From the NCBI GenBank assembly GCA_947561395.2, contig OX387188.1, positions 15,470,229 through 15,534,228 of the forward strand: DNA of 64,000 nucleotides, given 5' to 3'. The DNA comes from Buxus sempervirens (taxonomy: Eukaryota; Streptophyta; Magnoliopsida; Buxales; Buxaceae). How positions within the stretch are numbered: the first letter of the stretch is position 1; every line of letters starts with the position of its first letter. Position numbers and translations under genes: made by a program. The notes beneath the pieces were generated by a model, which worked only from the letters and a program-made list of their open reading frames with translations, did not search any database and was not told the DNA's origin. Below are positions 1-13,900 of this stretch, one piece after another.

Positions 1-1879
1 TTACGTGAGGTAACAATGTCTGATATATACTGCCCACCTGACACAGAAACATTCCATATATATTGCAAATATAATATTTGAACCATAATGAGGCCTGCTA
101 ATACAATAGAGAGAGACTGGCATGCCAAAAAAGCAGCTGCAAAATTATTTTTATAATACTTTTGAATCATAAAATCTAATAATAATTATGCAAAAGCAAT
201 GACGTCCAATTAAGATAGTCCAGCTGATAGAGGAACACTCCCGTCATATCACCACTATAATATTCAAACAAAAAGTAGATTTTCATGTGTGACAGCAGCT
301 GCAGAATCTTTTAATATTTTTTAAACTTTAAGAGCTATCAATACTTGTAACATAGTTATTATCATGTGTGACAGAATCTGTACACATTTTTTTCAAGTTC
401 TGAACAAGAGAGGCATTAGATTAGTTGGGTCCTTCGTGCCATGTGGCATATGTTTTCTGGCTGCAATCTAGTGTATCGGGTAATGCTAGCTGGAATTAGA
501 CTTGGAATAATATGTTTCCAAATAAGCTGCCATGTGTGAAATTCCTGACTCACCATGTTCCTGATTTTGCAGTGAAAAGACCAAGGTTTACCGTTTCTGT
601 GCCGCTGGGTGTGCCACCCAGGGCACGCTGCCAAAACGCTGGAAAAATTGACAGAAAAAAAAAAGCTGAGTTTTTTAATTTTGGGGAGGTTTCACCGAAG
701 TCGAGCAAAATTTCGGGGCACGCCGTAGAAGACACTGGAAAAATCAGAATCCCTATAATTATATTATATACACAATAATAAACAAAATTTGCCATGTATT
801 GCAGCTAAGCAATTGGTCTGGCCCAAGGCAGTCCTATGCTTGGTGTAAACTAGGGCCTAAAATTAAACCCAGAACCAGTCCAATCTAACATACTCTACCC
901 CCAGTCCACCCAAAAAAAGAATTTGCTGTAGGCCAATCAAGATCTAAGCTGGCCTACCCAAATTTGCAGCCGTACTTGATCCTAAATCCGATAAACCAAA
1001 TTATAAATGATACATCTGAATGTGTTAGATTTAATCATACATAAATATATTTTTTGGCAGACCAAAGCAATAACATAATTAAAGAAATATCAAATTAACT
1101 GTGTTTCTGGTTCATCAAAACCATATGATACATACATGCAAACATATATGCCATAAAATAACAAATGACAGAACCCTAAAGATACTAATCCTGAACCATA
1201 GAAAGTGAAAAAAAAAATTTTTTAATTGCAATGTCATCATTATTCAATATAGCATGCCTGACCAGATTATCATATTTGTTTTTTAACTACCCACAACTCT
1301 CTCTCTTCAGACGAGTTTGGGCAGCATAAGAACAATTTGCTCGCAAATTGTTTCCATCAAAAAAGAAATTTAATATTGCCTGCTTTTCTTAACTTCAAAT
1401 TAAACTACTAGAGAGAGAGGAATAAACTGATGATTCTTGAAGAAAAAAATCCATACTTGAAGTAACCAATAACTGACTTGCAGATACCATTAACAAGATA
1501 AAACTTTCATTGGTGTGGGAACATATTGTAACCAACAGTAATGAGCCAAAAAATTGAATTGGTCTGCGACCATGCAACCCAGTGATATTGTGCATAAAAG
1601 GCATCTAGGCAGATCCAGTTGAATGGAAACCCCCATACTCTTCATGTCCATTAACTCTGCCAAGCTAATAATGTTGGACCTTGGATTTATGTGCTCTTTG
1701 GTGACTTGTGTTTCATTTTTATAGCTTTTCTTGCATTAGGATTCATACATTAACCTTGTAGCTCAAGGAAAAATATTATCCAGAAAATGATAAATGTTAA
1801 ATTTACCTGTATTATATTATATAATAACAGCATGCATAATGGACATGGACAGAAATGAAAAATATTAAATGATACATAC
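1..1879 (-). other. 3'-side intron of the JmjC gene (next exon not found)
   Basis: This AT-rich stretch lies 3' of the last visible exon of the demethylase gene, which ends in a good GT donor at 1879-1878. The next expected exon of this family begins a few residues after the [10 protein letters not shown] segment and resembles SC(T/I)KVALDFVSPE. I read both strands and did not find it, so the gene most likely continues beyond position 1 after an intron of at least 1.9 kb. Several short reading frames here have no recognisable similarity. Confidence 0.55.
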
Positions 1880-1965
1880 CTTGAGGTTCCTAACTTGATG
1901 AGGACATCCAGCAGGAATGAAGACCGCCTCTCCAAGTTTTTGCACAAAAGTCCATGGTTCAATTC
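1880..1965 (-). CDS. JmjC gene exon 10: third iron ligand
   Basis: 86 bp. Encodes [20 protein letters not shown] followed by PHQVRNLK. The His of PHQV is the distal Fe(II) ligand. The donor is GTATGTATC, so coding continues in a further exon to the left. Confidence 0.92.
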
Positions 1966-4900
1966 CTACACAAAACAATAAGCATAGGATTAAAACTAAA
2001 AAAGGAAACTGCATCATATCAAACCAAGATCCTGCACAGCATTAACTAACCGAATTCCTTCTTGAGCTTCCTTTTGTGCTCCTGACTTAAGTAGAAAGAC
2101 TGATCATGAATGGGGTGAACCACCTGTATCATTTATATATCAAAAGAAAAAAAAGGCCAAACGGTAAGAAAAATATATAGATAACAGGAAAACTGCAGTG
2201 ACAGAATATACTAATAAAAGTACAGACCAGCTAATAAAGGGTTTTCCAAATTCCACATACCGGAAAACCCATGTTTGAGAAGGGTTCTTTTGATTTTTCA
2301 TTCTGTTTATATAATAATGCTACAGATATTTTAACTCCATGGCCTATGTAAGGACTAAGTCAATGAAACAAATCATCTAAAAACACACAAAAAAATGTTT
2401 CCTATCATTAAAAAACAGCTTCATTCTATTTTTCCCTTTTTTTTTCCAATTATATTTCAGTTACGAAAAATTCGTCACCTTTAATTATTCTAATGATAAA
2501 ACTTCATATATTCTTGTGTCTAAACTTTAGGAACAGAATAAGTGTCCTAAAAGGAAATCCACACATAGAAAGACTTGAAAACGCTAGGATATACCCCAAA
2601 TATCTTCTAAAATAACAACTAAAATTCATTAAAATTAAGTACAGATTTAACTGAATAAGTAAATACCAGAAGAAACATAACAGAAACTCTTTTAGTATTC
2701 TAGAAATCAATCTCAAGAAAATAAGATATATATTTAACACGTAATGATTTCAAGTAATTTAAATCATTAAAATTCTAATGTTGTACATATTGAAAGACTT
2801 TTTTCCCTTTTTGCTAACAAAACATATAATTCTCCTCATACTTTTTTATGGCTAAAATATCTCATATAACCAATAGCATATTAATGTTGTCACATTTTCA
2901 AAAAAAAAATGATAATTCATTTTAAGAACAAATATTAACAAAACTATTTCTGAAAAAGGAAAATTCAACTTCAACTCATCCTAAAAGATATCCTTTAAGA
3001 TTCATCAGCTCAAATCTATGTTTAAAAAATATAATAAATTTTCAGAAATAATATAACATAATTAAAATAACAGTAACAGCCAAAAATTAGCATGCTGAAT
3101 CCCACTACAGTAATTCACATCCTCCATGACCCTGAATTCTAATTAAAAATTAAAGAAAAACTCAGAATCTTACAACAAAAAGAATTACATTTTTCAAAGA
3201 TAATTTTCAATCACAATATCAGAAGTTAAATCTTTACCAATATCCATCTGCATTTATACCCTTAAGAGTAGCTCTAAGCTTCTTACATCAAAACCTTTGA
3301 GCGTATTAAAAGAACACTAAACCAGTAAGGAGAGGGGTGGGGTGGGGTGTGGTGTTGGGGTGGGTGTGCATGTGTGTGAGGGAGGGAGGGAGACCTAAAA
3401 CCCCTAGAGGTTACTCAAATTATCTTCTGAAACAGGAACTATATATCTAATAAATTTTCCTATGTGTTATGGTCCAGATTAGGGGGATAAGTGAGCTTGT
3501 AAATTTGTTCTGTGGTATAGGTATACAATCTGTGTACCTATAAAACAGCAACTAATCTACTTATATAATAATATAGCTTCATTACCTATAAAAATAAATA
3601 AATTTTCTACACGGCTCTGCTTAAATAGCTTTATTTCTAAGAGTGCAAGGTAATAAAAAGCTCTTTCAATTTTCTAAAACTAAGCTGAAGAAATTAAAGT
3701 GACTATTGACTAATACATATAATAATTATTTGAAAATTATTAAATTTGCCATTCTATTTAATGATTATTAAAGCTGAGTTTGGATACTGGGTAAAAGCGT
3801 CATCGGTTTCTTTTGTTTCCCAACCACGTCATGGGTTTCTAGGGATTCCCAAAACATGTTTTCTTTTGTCTCCCCATCACTTGAGCAGGATGCATTTTAG
3901 GAATGTTTCCCTCATGTTTTCCTAACAGCTTTCCTGCTATCCAACCTCATGGGAGATGCAAGAAACATCATGTTTCCTACAATCTCCCACATTCTCCCTA
4001 TATCCAAAAGCAAACTAACCGATGGTTGTTAAAAAAATTAAGAAATTAATTAGTTCCCATAAAATAGTAATAAAAACATCAAATATAAATATTTTATAAA
4101 AATAATAAGAAAGTGGTGTGTTTCATCAGATATAACAATTATTATTTGAAAATATATTTAAAAAATTAAAGAATAGTTGGTCCCACCATCATAACCTTGA
4201 TGTAGTTCTCATTGAGGGATATTAAGGCAATAAAAGGGGGAAAAAAACTTCCGTGCAATTGCATAAAGCTATTATAGTCAGACTGAACCCTGCATTTATC
4301 AGGCTGGAAACACAAGGATTTTAAGATCACACCTAAATAATAATTAACTATAACCTATAGAGTCTTAGAAAATTAAATTGATTTGTTATCTACAGTTTGA
4401 AACTACTAAAGAATGGATTTAAAAAAGAACCGTGTATTGTCTATAATAAAACAAAAACTGAAATGTAGTAATGCATCCAATACAGATAACTTTTAAAGAG
4501 AATCTTGATAGAATATGACAAAGCAATGAAAAGTCTAAAAAAATGAACTACATAGAGAATAACTGATAAATTTATGACAAACAATTAATCTATTTTTTTA
4601 TGGAAAAACCCAAACTTTTTTTTTTTTCTTTTTGGGGGAATTGAACTTCATTTTCTGTATTTGAATTTTGTGAATGAAATTTCATCATATACTCAATAAT
4701 AAGGAAATTATCCTATTTATTTTTATATGATGGTTTCTCTGTGATTTTTTAATTACGTTACATGCTTTACATCAATATACTTACTCAGTTTCTAAGCTTT
4801 TATAATCTTCATAAAATAAGCCAACATATTTTGTAGGTTAAGATTTTATTGCTTTCTAGAATCATTAGAATCACTGGTGAAATTAACTACTAATAAAACC

Positions 4901-7900
4901 AAGTTTCTAGAGATAATTAGCCTATTGTTACACGCTAAGCACCATTTAAACCGGATGTATACTTCCATAATAACAGCCAAGTCAAACAAAATAAGTTCAC
5001 ACAGCCACAATTAATATCTAATCTTTTATTACCTGCTCTACCGGAGAACAATATACATGCCTGAATTCCCTAGAATGCTTTATAAGGTATTCCTGTAGCT
5101 TTGGAACATCTTGCCTTCTGAATATATCCCAAAGAGCACCTCCTGTTGTTTCCTGACCATCCAACTTATTTCCAGGATCTTGAGAACCACATCTCTTACC
5201 ATTTTTATCTATAATGAAATCCTTCACCACTACATTCTCTTCAAAACCTCCCGAAGTGTTTTTCTCATTACCAGTGACCATCGTAGAATAATCATTAACA
5301 TCCAATTCAACAGGCAAAGGAGAAGGCTTACCCTCCACTTGATCAGTTAAAAACAATTTGCCAGTAGGATCTTCTGACCCCTTATGGTGCACATCAGTAT
5401 CTGTTGTTTCCTGCAAACGCTGGTTGTCAGTTGTAACAATTCCTACACTTGATTTTTTTGACTTGCTGTCCAAAACAGACCTTCGTTTTTTCCCCTTGAT
5501 TCTTTTGTTTTGAGCTGTTATTTCCCTCCCAATACTATTTCTGGTTTCCTCTACCATATCATTCCCATTTCTTCTTTTGTTTTGAGCGGTTCTTTTACTC
5601 CTAATACTCTTTTCGGTTTCCTCTACCACATCATTGTCAAATTCTACATCCTCTCCATCATGTTGCGATGTAGATTGTCCACTGTTTTCAGATCTATTAA
5701 AAAATAACGAATTGTTTCCATTAGCATCTTCAGCAATTCCAGTGTGTTCATATTCCTCAGCTTTCACATCAATAGTACAAGCATTTCCTTCCATTTGTAC
5801 TTCAAAATTTGGCATACCATTCTTAGGCTCAACACTAAGTACACTCATATCATTCAAATAATCTGAATTGTTTTCTTTAGCATCAGCAACTCCAGCATGC
5901 TCTTTGACGTCTTCAATTTCAACATCAACAGCATGAGAATTCCTTTTCAATGGTACTCCAACATCTAGCATGTCATGTTTAGGCTCAATGCTAAGCACAC
6001 TTAATTGAACTAGAGATATTGAGTTGGCTTCTTTAACATCTGTAATTTCAGTATGTTCTGCATCTTGTTCATTTTCAACACCAGCTGCATGAGAAATCCC
6101 TTCCCCTTGTACTCCAACATTAGGCATGTCGGGTTTAGGCTCAACACCAAGCGGATTCACACCATCTCCCAGTTTATCTGCTTTAGAGCATAGCTGATTA
6201 GTTAACCTATCACACTCATTTTCTTCAAATTCTCTGGCAGCTTGATTGGTGACTTCATTAGTTAGAATGATGGTTCTCGGAGAACCCATATCTCTCACAC
6301 CAGAATTTCCAGCTGCATCATCAGAACCACTTTCATTGAGTTTGACATCCAGAGAAACACCACCTCCATCCTGGCCACTGATATCTTCAAAGGACTTTTC
6401 ATCATTTTCAGGCATGATACAGCATCCACCATTTTCCAGTGAGGATGGCTGAGACAAGGTTAGCTGCCCAGATGTACCAATTTCACATGAATCAATAACA
6501 GCGGGTTCTGACATGGACTTCTCCATGGATGCTGACAGTTTCTCTTTAATAGTCTTGATATCTGTCTCAAGACTCTCAACAGCATCAAAAAGTTCTAATT
6601 GATCTTGAATGGCATGCTTGTTCTTTCGTTCCTCTACCTCTGGATGTTGCTTATCGCTGAGGGTCACTTCAGCAGTATGTGTCAAAACATTCACCTAAAA
6701 AACCGTAGTAGATCCGACTATTATGAAAGATCTTTATAAGAACTGCTAAAATCAAAGTTAGCAAAACCCAAAAGTAAATGAAAATAAGAGCACGAGCACA
6801 ATCTGTGCAAGCCTAAAGAAAAAATATACAAGCTTTCATGTCAAAAAAAGGGTACTGGTCATTATGAGAGTAAATTATAGTTCATTCAACAGATTGTCAA
6901 CCAACATAGAGCTGGCGGGTCATTTGTAAAATGATGGGACTTGATTCCACAAAAACTATCATATGTGACCATATATTCAATTTGTTGAAAAATCAAATTT
7001 TCTGAGAACAATGAACCAGAGGAATTTATAAAAAGAGAAAGAAAGAGAGGGAGAGGAGGGGTGTGATAGTTTTTTCTCTCTTTTTTTTAGGGCGTCCCCG
7101 GCGGCGTGGGGGGTGGGTGGGGGTGGTGGTTGTTGTGTGTGGTGGAAGAAGCAAAGAAGAAAATTTCAACTAAGCACCATGACAGAATTATGGAACTTTG
7201 TGCCAATAAAATACCACATAACCTACTACATTCCACGTAAACGATTTCTCTTTCACCTTACTTCGAAAAATTTCTCGTCACATCATTGCACTATCATTTC
7301 ATACAGAGAAATCCCCAATTGACTCATAAATTATGGAGGCCAAGAATGGTTAATTGATATGCTGCACACATACAGATGCCACCATGACCAGAGGTGGAGC
7401 AAGAAAATTTTTTCCAGGGGCTGACATATTTAAATTTTATAAAAACTGTGGTAAGGTAGCCAATGGCTATAAAAAATATTAGTAAAAAAATTGGGGGGCC
7501 ATGGCCGTACCAAACCTTCCACCCCCACACACCCCCCCCCCCCCCCCCCCCCCCTCCCCCTTTTTCTCCCTCCACGCCCAAACAACCCTTCTGCGCCCCT
7601 CTCTATCTCCATCACTGACCATGCAGAATCCAGCCAGAATTTTCTGCCATTTATTATATATTCAACCATCAGAAAAAACATGACTTTGGATATCATTAAA
7701 TATTCCATCAAATGTAATTTTCAGTTCTTTACTTCACAGCACAGCGACTTAATATCCTCCCATCCTAATGCATGTGAAGAAATTCAAAGAAACTAAGCAT
7801 ACCGCATCAGACATGTCACAATGAAGCTTTGTCACAGAGTCTCCACGTCCTAACTCTTCAGAAAGTCCATAAGCAATATATGTCTTTGGCCCAAGATCTG

Positions 7901-10900
7901 GCTTTAGGGATTCCTTTGGCAATTTCACCGCAAGATTAAGAATCCCATAGCGAGGATGAGTGTACTCCTGAAACGGCAAGGCACTCACAAACTCTGTACC
8001 ATGCCGTGGTAATCTCTCTTCAAAGAAATTTGATGGTGGCCAATCTTTCAGCTTGAGCATCTCCGGCCAGGTGTTACTATGGCTTCGACCCTCCATATAC
8101 CCTTTAAAAAATTGATGAATATTGATGTCAACCTGAAAGTTACAAAATTGTTTTAGTGTTGGATATCATCCAACAATGGGAAAACATATGAATTTCAAAC
8201 CAAAATAAAAGAAATAAGGATTTATAGGGGGTGATGGGGTTGGGGGAGGGGGATCATATGCTACTATCCATCAATTGAGAGGGACAATGGGAAAAGAGAA
8301 TAACTTACAAGTTACAACAACATAAAAAAATAAACATTGCAACATGATGCCAACTCTTGGAATATCTTACTGTAAGAGAGAGAGAGAGGAAGAGAGGGGG
8401 TACAGGGGGGAATCTAGTTTGAATAAAGGGCTAGCCCATTGTATGAGGCTCCTGCCACTTTTAACTTGCAGGAATAGTGTTCATATTATGCCTTCTTGAA
8501 ACAGCATGATGGCCATTGCGCCCAATTTAGGATACAGATAATGTTAAAAGGCATTCATCATTCTTTTGGGAACCTCTACCCTACTGTTCAAGTATTCAGT
8601 AACAGTTCTTGTAGCATCAGTTTTTCTGAGTTGACTATATATTTAACATTTGTCATTTAAAGCCTTGCAAAGTGCCAACTTATAATTTCAATCCAGATAA
8701 ATTAGTACTATAGTCTACACAATGTTTGTGTACAGTATCATAACATGATAAATCAAGCATAACATGATAACTGTGCTTCAACTGCCCATCTAATCAGACA
8801 CATATATAACAAAAGACGGATGTTATGACATTCATTAAATAGACAACTAACAGTTATTGCAATTAAGCTCCATAGTAAACTAAATACCGGCGTACAATAG
8901 GCTTCGTTCTAGTCATAATTTATATTTAAAAAAAAAAGGGGACAGAAAGAGAGGGAGAGAGGCAACAAAGGAAGGGTATAGAACTAACCTCGCACCAATC
9001 AAGGCAATCAATGGCCTTCACTGCCAAATGTGAAGAACGTTTGGAATTTGTAATTTCTCGGAATGCACGCCACATGACCATTGGTTCCCAGCTTAATCCC
9101 GATGTAAATTCAAGCACATTTCTTACAATTACTGGCTCTCCCTTAATCCAATGTCGCTGGAAATGCTCCAGATCACCATGCTGGATATCTCTAGCCATTG
9201 GACAGTATAAATAATTGTCATCAGAATTGTCTCGGTTTGCAGCTTTCCGCATTGCCTTGTTACTGGTGTCAATCTCACCCCCCAAGTTGAAACAGGAGCA
9301 CCATTGTCTTGATGTTCCAGGCAAATCCCTAAGTTTTTGAATTTTGGCAACTTCTTCAGCTTTCTTCTCCAATTCTGTGACCCAGTTTTCAGGGAATATA
9401 CACTTAAGCTCCAGAAAACCATCACCGCATCCACCCATTTCCTTAGGAGGGCAAGGGATGCTACCATTATTCTCTGATTTCCACATTGATATTTGCCTAC
9501 CATGATCCTTACAGTCGGTTCCAAAATCTGAATTCAGGTCTTCCTTTTTCCCAGAATCTACAAGAAGATCTCCATGCATGTAAGCTATCCCTCTGTCAAT
9601 ATATTGCATGACTACTTCTTCACCACTTCCCTGCAGGTATCCTTCACGGAGCTCCCGGCAACAAGTGATGCATAGGTCATAGGAACAGACAGGGCAGCTT
9701 CTATGGAAGTCTACGATGGAAGTTTTACAGTGATTGCTGCCCAAAAATAATAACAAAAATAAAACACGATAGCAAAATTTAGATATCACAACAGGAATGA
9801 AGTTACCCAGAATGAAGACCATACCAGTAGACACGCTCATCACTCTGACATTCAGCCTTCTGCAAATGTACCTCTGCAAGTGAAACACCTATCAGAAAGA
9901 AAACATTGGATTAGTCAACAATATGAAAATTAGTGTTCTTTGCGTCATTTTGTTTTTTCCCATGACAGACACTACCTATGAATCAATCCAGCTTTACCAA
10001 TAAAAAAACTAACTTTTTGACAAGGTTTAGCATGGAACCTGACATTAAGGCTCCATTCAAGATCCTCTATGTGGTCCAAGCACTTATCCTTCCCAAAAAT
10101 TTCATTAACACAAAATTGGGAGCATGGATCTAATTTCCCAAATTATGTCTTCCAAATTGGAGAGTGAAAAGCCATTATATTCAATTAAATCACAAGTTCA
10201 AGGTACTTAATTAAAAATAAAAATATATCCCATAAGATCTAAATATAAAAATTTATTGTTATTCCTTGAACTTTTCTCAGTCTTGACTATATGGTCTAGT
10301 CCCATCAGTTTGAGAAGGCAAAGAATACAGAAAAATAAACATAGTCTGAGGACAGCATTTAAATCTCATCAACCAACTTACATAATTTCAGTGCACATTA
10401 TTCTTAATAAGGACTAATTGCCAACACAACAAAAAAACAATTAACCTAAATCTGTTGACAAAGGGCCAAGTTGTCACTATCATAGAATGCCACATGTTTG
10501 CACAATACATAAAGATTTACAAGTCATACCTTTGATCTTAGCCTCCACCTCCTTTTCCATTGTTTGTTCCTGATCAAATTGTTTCAAAATTGGAAGAAGA
10601 ACGTGTAGAATATACTTATAGTGCTGAATCTTTTCATCTTGACTTCTCTCCACATCTGAGTCCTGTTCCTACATTGAGTTAATGGAGACATTAGATTTCA
10701 GTGTAATATATGGAGCTTAAATGATGATGACACCAAGAAAGCATAAATGCCAGGTTGTCAAAGTACCTCTTCCTTTACTTTACGCAAGCACGCTTTGCAA
10801 TTGCAATTTCCACGACAAACTGGGCACGCCTTCATAATCTCATCCTCATCCATTTGAGGATACCTATATGATGCAAAGTAAAACTTTTAATCAAAAGAAG

Positions 10901-13900
10901 CACAACAAAGGGATCAACTAGTTTCACACTAAGAATGCTTCGCAATGGAAAAACTGACAGATGGTCAAATACATAACGTGCTAGACAAAATGATGAATAA
11001 GAGACATAGGAAGATAAATAGAAAGGAAAATCAACAAAATAGGTTATTTTCTTTTTCTTTCGTTTTTATTTTTTCTTTCTAGCAAAGCTAGGGGTCGTCA
11101 TTGAATGAGATCATAAAAGCCTCAAGTTTCTTACATGAAGATGAAGATTCAAGTTTGAATGCAGCTCCTTCAAATAAAAAATGTCACAGGCTTAACTTGT
11201 TGCCAGTTTCCCCTCCCAAGATCCTATTTTGCTGGGACCTAGACCAGGTTATGGTCCTTTTATCAGTGGAACCAACACTAGGGGCCACCAATTGGTGATG
11301 TGACAGAACCTTTGGAACGCCAAGGGAAAGATGCAAGGTCAAGTATAGATGCAACCACTTCTCACAGAAATACCAATGGTTAGGCCGAGTTACCCCTCAC
11401 AGGAACCTATCTAGGCCAAACCTACATTGGGTTCTTTCCTTTATCACTGCAACCAACAATCAGGTTATATTGTAATCTTTCTAGACAATCAACAGATGGA
11501 ATATTGTAAACTACAGACTACAGTTATATATGGGATATTATGAATAGCAGACAAACAATGAGGTTTTGTAATTTCACTAATCAACATCTACCACCTACCA
11601 AGAAGTAACACATTACGTGATGCTATCTATCTGACAATATTTTCTTTTACAACAATTCAAATTTTCTTCGTGCCATGAAAAAATGGTAAATGTGAAACTA
11701 TATATGGTTTCACGGATTTGAATTTTGATTCAAAAAACACCATCCAATAGCCATAGGCCAACACGTGTGCGGCCACTTATAATTTTTTTCCTGAAATAAT
11801 TCATATCTAAAATATTCAAACTGCAGCTTAGCTTATACATAGATGAAGCACGTGTAATTGATCATTTTTTTTTCTTTTTGATGAATTTTATTTCGTCATA
11901 AAATTTTCCATGCTTACATGGATCTGGACACAATATCATATACCTCATAATTTGTATGACATCCACTTAAAGGACCACAAAACTCAAAACAGCGCTGGTG
12001 CCAACCAGACCATATGGTTATTTTTCTTCAGTGCATTTTCAGGCACCAAGACCTAACAAATTATGATAGGTCATTTAAAATTCAAAGCCAAGCGTACATA
12101 TTATGGTATAACACAGTAACACACTCAAGTTTCACAACCAACTAAATCGCAAGGCACTTCTATCATAAAATACAAATTAAAAGGAAAGAAAGGAATAAGG
12201 TGAAAGCATTGGTAGACATTCACCTAGACACTTTTTTAGCACATAAAAAATTATCATTAGAAAACATCTAGGGGTCAACAATACCTTCTTCAGATTATAT
12301 TTTTATTTTAAGTAAACTAGACCACAGCATCCCACCACATCACTAGTACCCAGTACATCAAACAATTGCAGTTACCCTTCAGTGTCACAAATATGTAGAC
12401 ATCAGAAATTAGAGAGAAGGGTAATGCTACTCGCAGAATAAATCTTTTCTTTTCTAATTGTGTAAGTTATGTGAGAAAAGACAACCATAACATCCATAAA
12501 ATTCATGAAGCACAAAAATAACTACAGAGATTTATGAGCTGAAGAAATAGAAACAAAGTTGATTACAACCTGATATACAAGAACATATCAAACAACAAAT
12601 AAAAAAAAAGACCTCAAGAAAAAGCTACAGGTTACTTCAGCAAGCATGTGAGTTGAAGCACCATCTAATCCAAAATTAGCTAGAAGAAGACACAAGGTTG
12701 CAAGCCTAGTGCATCATTTCTGTATTATACCCAACATTAATAATATTTGTGTTATTTTGTTGAAATGCAGTATACTTGAGAAAACTACAATATCTTAAAT
12801 AGCACAAGGGAGGGAAATTGAAGAGTTTCAATGGCATTCAGTGAGGATTAATGGCTGCAAAAAAAACTTAAGCGTATGTTTGACACAAAGAACTAGATTT
12901 AGAAAGTCTAAATTCTAATTCTTTGACTTAAAATTGCTTTATTTGGTTGTAATGGAAAATTGATATTCTGAAACTTTGATTTCATTGTAATTCCAATTCC
13001 AGAATTTGGTTGACACAATGAAATTTGTATAAAAAATGATAATGAATAAAATAAAAGGCTTTTGGTGGTAGGGTAGTGGTGGTGGTGGTACTTGTGATGA
13101 TGTTGCCACTAGTGGTGCTGCTGGTAATAGTGGTGGTGCTAGTGGTGGTGGTAGTTAATGGTGGGTTGCTTGATGCCATTGGAAGTTATTATGGACTTCC
13201 CCAGATTGTTAGACATGGAATTATAAAAAGCAATGGGAGGTGTAAAGAATTGCAACTGCTTAGTATAAGCTTAAAACCCAATTCTAAGGAATTAAATAGA
13301 GATTTTTAATTCTAGTTTCTTATCTTCCATCAAACAAATAATTTATAATTCTTCAACCCAATTCTAATTCCTAGCCAGAATTCCTATCCCAATTCCTTCA
13401 ACCAAACACGCCCTAAAGTTTAAGTCAACTTCTTATCACAGACAATTAAATTTAACCTCACTATGTTATCCTACTTTTTAGTAGGGGCGCAACTCAGTTT
13501 GGTTTGTAGTTGTTCGATTCAGTTTTGGTGCAAAAATCCCTAAACCGAACTAAGCGGTTCAGTTTTGGGTTGGATGCTCGTTTAAACGAGACCGAACTGA
13601 ATTCATATATTTTCCTAAACCGAACCGACCTAATATATTATGTATATAATACAATATATATTAAATTTTGATAGTCTACCTTTAAACTTCAAGGATATTA
13701 CAAACAATACCCTTGTTTGAGCACAAGCATGTGTTGGTCTAACCTGAACCAAACCCAAACCAAATTGATTTCATGTAATTCGGTTCAGTTCGGTTCAGGT
13801 TTCTTATTTATTTTTGGTTCGGTTTCAGTTTTATAGTTTCAGTTTTCAGGTCTGCCGGTTTGTCTACAAATATTTTTGGTTTGGTCTTGGGTTGAGAAAC

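Noticed and set aside
1395-1604. Frame with LLVTSSMDFF considered as the missing DFVSPE exon of the JmjC gene
   Set aside because: Similarity is weak, and no suitable acceptor and phase could be matched to the exon 10 donor.
7430-7796. Glycine-rich or proline-rich frames on both strands
   Set aside because: They come from the poly-C/poly-G tract inside intron 7.
13076-13309. Val/Leu-rich frame resembling a membrane segment
   Set aside because: Arises from GTG/GGT low-complexity DNA inside the Harbinger-type MITE.
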